Shown here: piece by piece, positions 40,167-48,786 of the stretch | How the letters are laid out: each line of letters begins with the position of its first letter | How positions within the stretch are numbered: position 1 is the stretch's first letter | NCBI RefSeq assembly: GCF_000245735.1 | Contig: NZ_AHTH01000028.1 | Location: 24,097 to 88,096, forward strand | Length of the DNA: 64,000 nt | Direction: 5' to 3' | DNA from: Alishewanella jeotgali KCTC 22429 | GTDB taxonomy: Bacteria > Pseudomonadota > Gammaproteobacteria > Enterobacterales > Alteromonadaceae | Program-made: the position numbers and the translations under genes | The notes under the pieces: generated by a model | Told to the model about the DNA's origin: nothing | Databases searched by the model: none | Seen by the model: only the letters and a program-made list of their open reading frames with translations

Positions 40167-40670
40167 TTAACTAGGCTGGGTTGGCTGCGGATAGTCGATA
40201 GCCACAATGTACCAGTCTTTCGGACCATTTGGGGTAGAAACCGTGGCCACGTCATCGACCTGTTTTTTCAGTAAGGCGCGGGCCATAGGGGCGTCGATCG
40301 AGATATAGTCTTTGCGGCCATAAATTTCATCCGGGCCGACGATACGAAACTTCAGGCTATTGCCAGCATCATCTTCCAACTCGACCCAGGCGCCAAAGAA
40401 CATCCGGCCGGCCTGCTGTGGCGAGTAATCGACAATAGTCAGCTCATCCAGCCGTTTGCGTAAAAAGCGCAGCCGACTGTCAATTTGCCGAAGTAATCTT
40501 TTATTGTAGGTGTAGTCGGCATTCTCAGAGCGATCGCCAAGGCTGGCAGCCCAGCTGACAATACGGGTGATCTCCGGGCGTTTTTTGAACCAAAGCTCAT
40601 CATGTTCGGCTTTGAGCTGTTGATAGCCTTCGCGGGTTATTAGCAAGGTTTTACTGCTGGTGCGTTTCAC
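40167..40670 (-). CDS. greB: Transcription elongation factor GreB
   Basis: Rescues backtracked RNA polymerase by stimulating transcript cleavage through the secondary channel. The 167 residues have the N-terminal coiled coil with the tip residues in GDRSENADYTYNKRLLR, and the C-terminal FKBP-like domain with GPDEIYGRKDYISIDAPMARALL. YTYNKRLLR, in place of the GreA version, and length identify GreB. A 48-bp gap separates it from tex. Confidence 0.97.
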   Translation of the reverse strand: MKRTSSKTLLITREGYQQLKAEHDELWFKKRPEITRIVSWAASLGDRSENADYTYNKRLLRQIDSRLRFLRKRLDELTIVDYSPQQAGRMFFGAWVELEDDAGNSLKFRIVGPDEIYGRKDYISIDAPMARALLKKQVDDVATVSTPNGPKDWYIVAIDYPQPTQPS

Positions 40671-40787
40671 CTGTTATGACATTCCCTTCTTACAGCACTG
40701 GCGCCGATTATCAGCCATAGTGCAGCAAAGCGTAAAGCTTTTTAGCCAGTTGCGGCCCTTTGCTGGTTAAATTTCGACCAGCCTGGT

Positions 40788-40816
40788 TTGGCAATCTCAG
40801 CCGTGCTGGCTAGGCT
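40788..40816 (+). promoter_or_regulatory. Candidate promoter of the small lipoprotein gene
   Basis: TTGGCA (40788-40793) is followed after 17 bp by TAGGCT (40811-40816), 34 bp before the lipoprotein start. The -35 hexamer is strong; the -10 matches at only 3 of 6 positions. Confidence 0.4.
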
Positions 40817-40850
40817 TAAAAAGCAATAACCTGTAACAGGAGAGGTGTAA

Positions 40851-41051
40851 ATGAAAGTGCGCCAGAAAATTGCCATCGTCGCGTCCTTGCTACTGTTAGC
40901 GGGCTGCAGCTCGACGCCGGTGCAGACTGCCCGTAGTCAGCTTGATCAGGATTATATTAATCAGGTCGAAGCCGCAGCGAAGAAAAACAGTCTCAGCCCC
41001 AGGATCTATTGGGTTAACCCGCCCATGAAAAAGGAAGCGGGCCAACAGTAA
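40851..41051 (+). CDS. Small lipoprotein of unknown function
   Basis: A 66-residue predicted lipoprotein. Residues 1-18 form a signal peptide with the lipobox LLAGC, and Ser at +2 predicts outer-membrane sorting. The mature part is short and charged (SQLDQDYINQVEAAAKKNS) and ends with RIYWVNPPMKKEAGQQ. I do not recognise a family. The ATG follows AGGAGAGG, a strong ribosome-binding site. It stands between greB and ompR and is followed by two hairpins. Confidence 0.75.
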   Translation: MKVRQKIAIVASLLLLAGCSSTPVQTARSQLDQDYINQVEAAAKKNSLSPRIYWVNPPMKKEAGQQ

Positions 41052-41076
41052 TTTGTCGCCCTGCCGGGCAGACAAA
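41052..41076 (+). terminator. Hairpin directly after the lipoprotein stop
   Basis: TTTGTC plus GCCC (41052-41061) pair with GGGC plus GACAAA (41066-41076, one bulged A) around TGCC. It begins at the base after the stop codon. Only CTTTG follows, so it may protect the 3' end or terminate weakly ahead of the second hairpin. Confidence 0.55.
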
Positions 41077-41093
41077 CTTTGTAACATAGTTTA

Positions 41094-41124
41094 TGCCGTC
41101 TGGCCGATGCAAAGACGGCATTTT
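41094..41124 (+). terminator. Rho-independent terminator upstream of ompR
   Basis: TGCCGTCT (41094-41101) pairs with AGACGGCA (41113-41120) around an 11-base loop, followed by TTTTCG. It ends the lipoprotein transcript and separates it from ompR, which starts at 41168. Confidence 0.75.
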
Positions 41125-41167
41125 CGTTTATAGTGACCTGAAAAGCATCAGAAATAAGGATAGGGTA

Positions 41168-41893
41168 GTGGTCACTGAAACAACCAAGATTCTGGTAGTC
41201 GACGATGATTTGCGACTACGCTCTTTGCTGGAGCGCTACCTGGTGGAACAAGGCTATCAGGTACGTAGCGTGGCGAACTTCGAACAAATGCAACGTTTGA
41301 TGGAACGCGAACACTTTCATTTGCTGGTGCTGGATTTGATGTTACCCGGTGAAGACGGTTTGTCGATCTGTCGCAAGTTGCGCCAGCAGGAAAACGAAAT
41401 CCCGATCATTATGTTAACGGCAAAGGGTGACGAGGTAGATCGGATTATCGGCCTGGAAATGGGGGCTGATGATTATTTGCCTAAGCCCTTTAACCCAAGA
41501 GAGTTGTTAGCAAGGATCCGCGCGGTATTGCGGCGCAAAACCAAGGAGGTGCCGGGCGCGCCCAGTCAGGCCGAAGGTATTGTTGAATTTGGTCCCTACC
41601 GCTTTAATCTGGCGACCCGGGAAATGTTTAAAGGTGAGCAACAACTCCCCCTGACCAGTGGTGAATACGCCGTATTAAAGGTGTTAGTAAGCCACCCACG
41701 TGAACCCTTATCACGCGATAAACTGATGAATCAGGCCCGTGGCCGCGACTATTCCGCGATGGAGCGCAGCATTGATGTGCAGGTATCGCGTTTACGCCGG
41801 ATGCTGGAAGATGATGCTGCTAATCCGCGTTACATTCAAACGGTATGGGGTTTGGGCTATGTTTTTGTACCGGACGGTAGTCTGAACGGATGA
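41168..41893 (+). CDS. ompR: Two-component response regulator OmpR
   Basis: A DNA-binding response regulator that controls porin and envelope genes in response to osmolarity and acid. The 241 residues comprise a receiver domain with acidic VVDDD, phospho-acceptor Asp56 in [12 protein letters not shown] and Lys in [15 protein letters not shown], then a winged-helix domain ending [18 protein letters not shown] chose GTG 41168, seven bases after AAGGA; the reading frame extends 25 codons upstream to 41093 but would run through the terminator hairpin. Overlaps envZ by 4 bp. Confidence 0.96.
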   Translation: MVTETTKILVVDDDLRLRSLLERYLVEQGYQVRSVANFEQMQRLMEREHFHLLVLDLMLPGEDGLSICRKLRQQENEIPIIMLTAKGDEVDRIIGLEMGADDYLPKPFNPRELLARIRAVLRRKTKEVPGAPSQAEGIVEFGPYRFNLATREMFKGEQQLPLTSGEYAVLKVLVSHPREPLSRDKLMNQARGRDYSAMERSIDVQVSRLRRMLEDDAANPRYIQTVWGLGYVFVPDGSLNG

Positions 41894-43200
41894 GATTTTT
41901 CCCGCGCAGCGCTTTCGGGCAAACCGTATTCCTGATAGGCATTATGCTGTTAATTAATCAGGTGGTGTCCTACTTGTCAGTTGCTTTTTATGTGATTAAA
42001 CCCAGCACCCAGCAAATCAGCCACCTAGTCGCCAAGCAGGTCCGGTTGGCATTGCCAGCGACGGTAACTAACCCTGAGTTACAACAGGCTATAGCGGCAC
42101 ATTTTCAGCAAGCGACACAGGTGCGGGTATTTGACGAGCAGCAGGCGTTGCGAGAGGGGCTGGCCGAGGCCAGCTACTATGGTTATTTCTCGCAGCAACT
42201 GTCGGATGAGCTGAAGCAGCAAGCCGAGGTTCGAATTTCACAAACTGATAGTTTTATCTTCTGGGTTAAGCCAGATCTTGAGCAGGACCTATGGGTCAGG
42301 GTGCCGCTGGCCGGGCTGGACGAAGCCAGTTTTCCGTTACTCACTTTTTATTTGCTAATGATCGGCGCCTTAAGTGTGCTGGGTGGCTGGACGCTGGCCC
42401 GACATCTGAACCGGCCGCTACAGAAGTTGCAGCAGGCGGCATTGCAGGTTGGGCGCGGTGAATTTCCGCCGCCGTTATCAGAGCAGGAAGGCGCCACTGA
42501 GATCCTGGCGGTAACCAAGGCCTTTAACTATATGGCACAAGGGATCCGGCAATTAGAAGAAGATCGGGCCTTACTGATGGCCGGGGTGTCGCATGATTTG
42601 CGTACACCGTTAACCCGTATCCGACTGGCATCGGAGATGATGAGCGAGTCGGATGCCTGGATCCGCGATGGCATCATTAATGATATTGAGGATATGAACG
42701 CCATCATCGATCAGTTTATTGATTATCTGCGGCACCATAAACAGGAAGAGCCGCAATTGTTAAACCTCAACCAGTTGGTGCAGGAACTGGTAGTGGCAGA
42801 GCAGGTGAAACAACGGCAGATCCTGACCTTTTTGGATTCTGCTATGCCTGATGTTGCATTAAGGCGACTGGCGTTGAAGCGGGTGTTAAATAATCTGCTG
42901 GAAAATGCCCTACGCTACAGTGAGGGTGATATTGAAATTAGCACTGGCTATGAAAAGGCGGCAAAACAGATCTATCTGGAAGTCAGAGATCATGGCCCGG
43001 GTATTCCAGAACACAAAATGCAAGCCATGTTTAGCCCTTTTGTCCAAGGCGATAAGGCGAGAGGCAGCGGCGGTTCCGGACTTGGCTTAGCTATTATTAA
43101 GAAAATCGTCACCATGCACCATGGCGAAATCCGTTTACATAATCATGCCAAAGGCGGCTTGGTGGTAACGATTAATTTGCCAGCAAAACCGTTAAATTAA
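41890..43200 (+). CDS. envZ: Sensor histidine kinase EnvZ
   Basis: Inner-membrane kinase and phosphatase for OmpR. The 436 residues have membrane helices at about 10-35 and 150-168 flanking a periplasmic domain of some 115 residues. A HAMP segment follows, then the H box [20 protein letters not shown] with phospho-acceptor His235. The ATP-binding domain shows the N box ([12 protein letters not shown]), G1 (VRDHGPGIP) and G2 (GGSGLGLAI). The ATGA overlap with ompR couples translation. Confidence 0.96.
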   Translation: MRFFPRSAFGQTVFLIGIMLLINQVVSYLSVAFYVIKPSTQQISHLVAKQVRLALPATVTNPELQQAIAAHFQQATQVRVFDEQQALREGLAEASYYGYFSQQLSDELKQQAEVRISQTDSFIFWVKPDLEQDLWVRVPLAGLDEASFPLLTFYLLMIGALSVLGGWTLARHLNRPLQKLQQAALQVGRGEFPPPLSEQEGATEILAVTKAFNYMAQGIRQLEEDRALLMAGVSHDLRTPLTRIRLASEMMSESDAWIRDGIINDIEDMNAIIDQFIDYLRHHKQEEPQLLNLNQLVQELVVAEQVKQRQILTFLDSAMPDVALRRLALKRVLNNLLENALRYSEGDIEISTGYEKAAKQIYLEVRDHGPGIPEHKMQAMFSPFVQGDKARGSGGSGLGLAIIKKIVTMHHGEIRLHNHAKGGLVVTINLPAKPLN

Positions 43201-43474
43201 GGTATCCTGGTTAGCACTACAGCCCGAGGTGTAAATTATTTATTACGCCTGGCGGCATTCATCTGAAATAATTTCTTACAAAACTCCTTATTTTTAGCAA
43301 TACATCAGCTCAAAGCTGTGATAAAAATCGGTAAGGGATTGTGTCCCTTATGGTTGTTAGCTCTCACTGCAACCACGCTTTCCAGCCCCTGGAGGGCATG
43401 TTACGGATAGCTACCGGGAAAATAACTATATCAGCCCGGAATAAAAATACTAATCGCCGCAAAGGAGTTATATC
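43201..43474 (+). other. Structured leader upstream of the secreted protease
   Basis: This 274-bp gap holds several possible stem-loops: AGGTGTAA/TTACGCCT (43227-43250, one G-U), TAAGGGA/TCCCTTA (43332-43350, perfect), TCCAG/CTGGA (43381-43393, perfect), and a CCGGG/CCCGG pair near the end. None has a clear terminator T-run. The promoter of the protease must lie here. No known riboswitch class was recognised. Confidence 0.45.
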
Positions 43475-46400
43475 TTGGGAAACATGAAAAAAACATTATT
43501 GGCGTCCGCTATCGGGCTTGCTATTACTGGCACCGCAAATGCCGGTATTGAACAATTACGTGCCAGCAATGGACAAAGCGTTCACGAAATTCTGAACAGT
43601 CAGCAAACCTTAACTCTGGATGAACAAGCTGAACAGCCAAGTGCTTGGTTTATCGTATTAAAGGCGCCTTCAGCCGGTGATGCGGTGATTGCAGAACACT
43701 TTGATCAGCAATTAGCCTCCCAGTATGTAGCAAATGCTGAAACCTTACAGCGCGATATCAGTAATGAGCTTCTAAGCCTGGATGCTGATGCTGAAGTGCT
43801 ATTTGCTACCAAAAACCTGGCTGCAGGACTGGTAGTAACTGCCTCCCCTGAGGCACTGGATACACTTTCAAAACACAATGCGGTAAGTCAAATTCTGCCC
43901 ATTTACGACAGTGAACTCCATGTTGCTGATAGTGCTGAATATATTCGTGCGTTACAAACCGTACAATCGGGTAAAGCGACCGGTGAAGGGGTGCGTGTTG
44001 CAGTGCTGGATACGGGTATTGATTATACTCACGCCATTTTCGGCGGTCCTGGCACCCCTGCTGCACACGCTGCAGCTGCAGCAGCCAGTGCACAGTCTGT
44101 AGCGCCAACTTGGCCAATCGGTCAGGTTGTTGGTGGTTATGACTTTATTAATAATGATCCCAATCCTATCGATCCTCTTACAGCGGGACATGGTACCTCT
44201 GTTGCACACTCGGTAACAGGTATCGCGCCAAATGTTTCGTTATATGCCTATACCGTTTGTACCGGTGGCTGCCCTGGTTTGGCTCAGTTGCGTGCACTAG
44301 AAGCTTCTATGGATCCGAACGGCGACGGCAACCTGGAGGACCGGGTTGATATTATAAACATGTCGTTAGGTGGTCAGTTTGGTTCGACCCAAACAATGAC
44401 AGGTACCCAATTTCTTATTCATCGCGCAGTGAAGTTGGGTACAAATATGGTGATTTCGGCCGGTAACGATGGCAATATCCCGTTCCGTGTCGGTGGGCCT
44501 AGTACCACACCTAATGCTCTGTCTGTTGGCGCTATGACTCACCCGACTTCAGCTATTGGTGTGTTCGAACAAGCTAGCATTAATGGTACTACCGCGGTCA
44601 TGACGGCTTCAGCTTTTAACCGCAGCTTTGACTTTGCGTTCTCTTCTGAAACCACGCCGTTAGTGGTGATTCCTGGAAACTACAACGCCTGTGATCCTCT
44701 GGCTGAGGATGTTGATCTGACGGGTAAAGCGGTATTAGTTTCACGTGGTGTTTGTGCTTTTGCGCAAAAAGTACTAGTGGCTCAGCAACGCGGCGCGGCC
44801 TTTGTTATTATTGCTAACAGCAATCCAGGTGAACCGCCTATCGTTGCTGGTGGTGATGATCCTGCTGTGACTATCCCGTCAGTGATGATCACCAAAGAGG
44901 TTGGTGATAGCATCAAGGCGAAGTTAGACGCCGGTGAAGCAGTTGCTTACAACATTCGTTCAGTTGGTAAATCGGGTGCTGGCGCTATTGCTACCTTTAC
45001 TTCACGCGGTCCGGCGATGGACGGCTTGTTAAAACCAGAGATTACCGCGCCGGGCGTCGCCATTGATGTGGCCCGTGTAGGTACAGGTACTGGTACTGCC
45101 AAAGTGAACGGTACTTCTTTCTCTGGCCCAATTACCGCCGGTGCAGTGGCTCTGCTTCGTGGTGCCTTACCAGAGCGTAGTGCGGCTGAAATAAAAGCCA
45201 CGATAATGAACACAGCAAATTTAACTGTGCACCGTGAGCCTATTCAGATTAACCCAGATGCGAAACTAGCCTCTATTAGCCAGATTGGTGCAGGTTTAGT
45301 TGATGTTGAGAAGGCAGTGAACAGCCCGGTTGCGGCTTGGGTCAATGAAGCTAAGTTTGATACCAGTCAAGCTGCCTTATCTTTCGGCTTACAGTCTGTT
45401 GAGAAAGTAACCAGCATGACTAAGCGAGTCACGCTGAAAAACTTTAGCAACAATAACAAAACATACAATCTGAGAATCCAGGATCGTTATGCTGATAAAA
45501 CAGCAACAGGTGCGTTAAGCTGGGCCTTCCCGGCGTCAGTCACGGTACCAGCTAAGCAAACGATTGAGTTTGATGTTACTTTAACGGTTGATCCCGCTAA
45601 GCTGCCAGACTTTGCGCTGACTAATGGCGTATTCTACTCGCCGTTACAAGCCGCAGCACAAATGGATCAGGTTGAGTTTGATGGTGCCCTGGTGTTTAAC
45701 GACCCAACCACCAGCACTAATCATGACCTACATCTGGTGTACCATGTGATTCCAAAACCGGTTGGTCAGTTAGCCTTATCGGGAGAGATGGTTAACAACC
45801 AAGTGGCAACAAAGGTAACGAACGTTGGCGCCATTCCAGTAACGCCTTTTGCTTCAACCCTGGTTGCTACGTCACCAGCTAACCCAACCATTAATCCAAT
45901 TCACGATATCCGTGCCATTACGTTTGATGTTGAAGAAGCGGAATTCTGTGCGTCGGGGTATGCGCTGTCTCCGACAATCCATCTTGGTGCCGGCGTAAAC
46001 CATCTGCTGCAGGGTAACTATGCCATCGACCTAGATGTCAACAATGACGGTGTTTATGACTTTACAATGAACACCTTATTATTGACTCGTTTAGGTGCGG
46101 CCTATAACGCCTTCCCTGGTGTAATGGTATCGTTCAATACTCGCTTTGGCACAACCAGTGGTTCACTGGGTGATGTCTTACACTTTGCGGGTAGTAAGCA
46201 AGTCACACTGGAAGCCTGTTTTGAACATGTTGGTTTAACAGCTGCTGATCTGGGCCGTAATATTACTGGCCGGTTCAGAACAAATGCGGACTCCTTCTCA
46301 TTAACCTACAACCCTGCTTTAACGGCAGACGAAGTAACAGCAACTGTTAATTTGTCACCGTCTCCAGCCGTAACACTGGTAGACAATCTTGCGCCAGTGC

Positions 46401-47212
46401 AAGGTCCTGCGGCGGCCGATAACGACGATAATACTGATTTCAGCTTAGCGCCAGGCGCTTTTGCTTATATTCAGCGTCCAGCCGGTGATAATCGTAGCTT
46501 TGTCTTGTTGTCTGCCGAGGCAGAAGCAGCTGCGGTTGCCAACTATGCCGCCGCCTTGGCCCAGCCGACAGTGACTGCAGGTCAAAGCTTCAGCGTGAAT
46601 GAAAATACTGCAGTAGGTACTGTGGTAGGTCAAATCGCCGCAACTTCTGATTTCCGTACTGCGGTTACTGAGTTTGTGGTGTTAGGCTCTACCAGCAATG
46701 CGCTGAGTGTGCAAGCTGACGGTAAAGTTGTCGTGTCTGGCCCTATTGATTATGAAGCGGGTCTGACCTCGGCACGCTTTGAAGTTGCGGCGCTTGATAG
46801 TGCTGGTCAGGTTTCTTCACCGGTTACTGTTAATGTGACGGTGAATAACCTACCAGATACGCCACCAGTGGTTTCTGCCAATGTGTCACTAAACTCTCTG
46901 CCTTCTGGTACTGCAGCAGGTACAGTTGTTGGTACAGTAACAACACAGGTGCGTGAAGCTGGCGCGGTATTAAGCAGTGTCACTTCAAATAACCCGCTGT
47001 TTGCGGTACAGAATGGCCAGATTATTCTGACCCGCAGCTTGGCAAAAGGAGATGCCGGCACACAAAGCTTCACATTAACAGCTCGTGACTCAGCTGGTTT
47101 GCAAGCCACCAGTTCTGGTCAGGTTACTGTTACGCATAAGTCGAGTGGTAGCTCAGGCTGGTTAGCCTTACTGTTACTGCCGCTGGCGTTACTACGTCGT
47201 CGCATGAAGTAA
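43475..47212 (+). CDS. Secreted subtilisin-like serine protease with PA insert, cadherin-like repeats and C-terminal sorting tail
   Basis: A 1245-residue exported S8 peptidase. In order: signal peptide (about 1-26), an I9-type propeptide (about 50-150), and the catalytic domain with Asp179 (VAVLDTGID), His239 (AGHGTSVAHS), oxyanion Asn331 (SAGNDGN) and Ser548 (NGTSFSGP). A PA domain is inserted between His and Ser (around 390-500). Fn3-like and two cadherin-like repeats follow (about 1025-1215). The C-terminal SSGSSGWLALLLLPLALLRRRMK-like tail resembles GlyGly-CTERM sorting signals: small-residue motif, hydrophobic helix, Arg cluster. Start TTG 43475 lies 7 bases after AAAGGAG; ATG 43484 is an alternative three residues in. 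Probably a substrate of the nearby type II secretion system. Confidence 0.92.
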   Translation: MGNMKKTLLASAIGLAITGTANAGIEQLRASNGQSVHEILNSQQTLTLDEQAEQPSAWFIVLKAPSAGDAVIAEHFDQQLASQYVANAETLQRDISNELLSLDADAEVLFATKNLAAGLVVTASPEALDTLSKHNAVSQILPIYDSELHVADSAEYIRALQTVQSGKATGEGVRVAVLDTGIDYTHAIFGGPGTPAAHAAAAAASAQSVAPTWPIGQVVGGYDFINNDPNPIDPLTAGHGTSVAHSVTGIAPNVSLYAYTVCTGGCPGLAQLRALEASMDPNGDGNLEDRVDIINMSLGGQFGSTQTMTGTQFLIHRAVKLGTNMVISAGNDGNIPFRVGGPSTTPNALSVGAMTHPTSAIGVFEQASINGTTAVMTASAFNRSFDFAFSSETTPLVVIPGNYNACDPLAEDVDLTGKAVLVSRGVCAFAQKVLVAQQRGAAFVIIANSNPGEPPIVAGGDDPAVTIPSVMITKEVGDSIKAKLDAGEAVAYNIRSVGKSGAGAIATFTSRGPAMDGLLKPEITAPGVAIDVARVGTGTGTAKVNGTSFSGPITAGAVALLRGALPERSAAEIKATIMNTANLTVHREPIQINPDAKLASISQIGAGLVDVEKAVNSPVAAWVNEAKFDTSQAALSFGLQSVEKVTSMTKRVTLKNFSNNNKTYNLRIQDRYADKTATGALSWAFPASVTVPAKQTIEFDVTLTVDPAKLPDFALTNGVFYSPLQAAAQMDQVEFDGALVFNDPTTSTNHDLHLVYHVIPKPVGQLALSGEMVNNQVATKVTNVGAIPVTPFASTLVATSPANPTINPIHDIRAITFDVEEAEFCASGYALSPTIHLGAGVNHLLQGNYAIDLDVNNDGVYDFTMNTLLLTRLGAAYNAFPGVMVSFNTRFGTTSGSLGDVLHFAGSKQVTLEACFEHVGLTAADLGRNITGRFRTNADSFSLTYNPALTADEVTATVNLSPSPAVTLVDNLAPVQGPAAADNDDNTDFSLAPGAFAYIQRPAGDNRSFVLLSAEAEAAAVANYAAALAQPTVTAGQSFSVNENTAVGTVVGQIAATSDFRTAVTEFVVLGSTSNALSVQADGKVVVSGPIDYEAGLTSARFEVAALDSAGQVSSPVTVNVTVNNLPDTPPVVSANVSLNSLPSGTAAGTVVGTVTTQVREAGAVLSSVTSNNPLFAVQNGQIILTRSLAKGDAGTQSFTLTARDSAGLQATSSGQVTVTHKSSGSSGWLALLLLPLALLRRRMK

Positions 47213-47249
47213 TTGTGACGAAATTGGGCTCGAATTATGGGCCCAAATG

Positions 47250-47274
47250 AAAAACCACCGTTTACGGTGGTTTT
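47250..47274. terminator. Bidirectional terminator between protease and hslO
   Basis: AAAACCACCG (47251-47260) pairs perfectly with CGGTGGTTTT (47265-47274) around TTTA, followed by more T on plus and, on minus, a U-tract from the A-run. It serves the convergent protease and hslO. Confidence 0.9.
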
Positions 47275-47292
47275 TTTTGCCCAGCAGCTTAC

Positions 47293-48135
47293 TTAGAATT
47301 GATCATAAATGACTTGTAATTCTTCGGCACTAAAATGATAGGATGCATTACAGTATTCACACCCCATATCTAAACCACCTAATGCCATCTGTTCAGCAAC
47401 AACAGCGCGCCCTAAACTAAATAGCGCTGACTCACATTTTTGTTTAGAACAGCCACAGACAAAACCAATTTGTTGCGGTGGAAATACTTCAACTAGTTCT
47501 TGATGAAATAAGCGGTGTAATACCACTTCTGCATCAAGATGTAATAATTCAGCTGCTGTCAAAGTATCGCTGAGGATCACCAATTCGGCAAAATCATCCC
47601 GTGCCTTGTCTTGTTGAACAGGCAACACTTGTAACATTAATCCCGCCGCCTGGCTGTTCTCCAGGATTTCAGAATGGATATAGAAGCGTGTCGGTAGCTG
47701 CTCGGATTGCGCAAAATAGGCTTCCAGGGTTTCCGCCAGGCTTTGACCGGACAGCGGAATAATTCCTTGATAACGCTCACCCTGATTTGGCGTTACTGTA
47801 ACAACCAGGTAACCCTCGCCAACAAGATCGCGAAAGCCGGCACCACTGAGCTCGGATTGCAGGCGTACAACGCCACGAAATTGCTGTTGATGAGTACCGT
47901 TAACCGCGGCAAAACGCACAGGTCCATTGCCCTGTAGCTGCACTGCAATTTCACCTTCAAATTTTAAGGTTGCAGTTAGTAAGCTGGTTGCTACCACCAG
48001 CTCTGCGAGGAGTTGTTTCACAGGCAGTGGGTATTGATGATGTTCCAACATTTTATTAAGACTTTGTTGGACATGGACTATTTCACCACGGACGTGTTTT
48101 TGTTGGAATAAAAAGCGGATTAACGCATCAGACAT
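47293..48135 (-). CDS. hslO: Hsp33 redox-regulated chaperone
   Basis: A cytoplasmic holdase activated by disulfide formation and zinc release under oxidative stress. The 280 residues carry the four zinc cysteines in the C-terminal redox switch: CGC at 227-229 and CEYC at 259-262. The N-terminal domain contains VATSLLTATLKFEGEIAVQLQGNGP, conserved in the family. It is 10 bp after hslR, as in E. coli. Confidence 0.97.
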   Translation of the reverse strand: MSDALIRFLFQQKHVRGEIVHVQQSLNKMLEHHQYPLPVKQLLAELVVATSLLTATLKFEGEIAVQLQGNGPVRFAAVNGTHQQQFRGVVRLQSELSGAGFRDLVGEGYLVVTVTPNQGERYQGIIPLSGQSLAETLEAYFAQSEQLPTRFYIHSEILENSQAAGLMLQVLPVQQDKARDDFAELVILSDTLTAAELLHLDAEVVLHRLFHQELVEVFPPQQIGFVCGCSKQKCESALFSLGRAVVAEQMALGGLDMGCEYCNASYHFSAEELQVIYDQF

Positions 48136-48145
48136 CTTGGCATTC

Positions 48146-48559
48146 TCACTGCTGTGACTTTAATAAAAGTAATTGACGACGTTCTTTCTTATCTGGCTTG
48201 GTTTCTGGATGTGGCGCGTATAGCGAATTGGTTTTGCGCAGCTCGGCACGCTTTTGTCGCTCAGCCTGGCTCTCTGCTGTTTCTTGGTACAATTGCTGGG
48301 CTAACGGAGCGGCCTGGCGCTTTTCTGCCAACCCTAACACTATCACAATTTTCTCGTCATACCCTTGGGTAAGTCGAATCGTCGCACCCACCTCTACCAG
48401 CCTACTGGCCTTACAACGTTGACCATTATAATGTACCTTACCGCCTTCAACCATGTCTTTAGCAAGTGCTCGGGTTTTGTAAAAGCGGCAAGCCCACAGC
48501 CATTTATCTAGTCTGACCGAAGTAATCGGTGTGGTAAGGGTATCATTCAAAGCTGTCAT
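48146..48559 (-). CDS. hslR: Ribosome-associated heat-shock protein Hsp15
   Basis: Hsp15 binds free 50S subunits carrying a stalled nascent chain and helps recycle them. The 137 residues have an S4 RNA-binding domain near the N-terminus (VRLDKWLWACRFYKTRALAKDMVEGGKV) and a basic tail (PDKKERRQLLLLKS). No sigma-32 promoter was evident upstream. Confidence 0.95.
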   Translation of the reverse strand: MTALNDTLTTPITSVRLDKWLWACRFYKTRALAKDMVEGGKVHYNGQRCKASRLVEVGATIRLTQGYDEKIVIVLGLAEKRQAAPLAQQLYQETAESQAERQKRAELRKTNSLYAPHPETKPDKKERRQLLLLKSQQ

Positions 48560-48673
48560 AGATTTCCTGTTGCGGTGAGTGCAGAGCCCCGTTTATACAA
48601 CAGTGAAAGATTCAGTTGTAACTGACATCAAACACTACGGGCTTCATATTATAGTGCAAAAGTATGCAATAGC

Positions 48674-48711
48674 TTACAAAGCTGCCTCTTTTTATAGTTA
48701 GAGGCTTGTAA
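48674..48711 (+). promoter_or_regulatory. Stem-loop upstream of gspC
   Basis: TTACAA plus GCCTCT (48674-48679 and 48684-48689) pair with AGAGGC plus TTGTAA (48700-48711), with AGCT bulged and a 10-base loop. It lies about 75 bp before the gspC ATG, near a weak promoter candidate (TTGTTG 48728-48733, 17 bp, TAAGAT 48751-48756). Confidence 0.4.
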
Positions 48712-48786
48712 AAGAGGTTAGCAAAGCTTGTTGTAGAGCTGTTCTCTCAGTAAGATGCAAATCAGCTATATAGGAAGATCACTATT

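Noticed and set aside
41093..41167. Longer N-terminus for OmpR from ATG 41093
   Set aside because: The extension runs through a rho-independent terminator hairpin and is absent from the family; GTG 41168 has a well-spaced AAGGA.
43370..43440. Possible cyclic di-GMP (GEMM) riboswitch in the protease leader
   Set aside because: The conserved GACGCAAAGCC-type core and tetraloop receptor text are absent; only generic hairpins remain.
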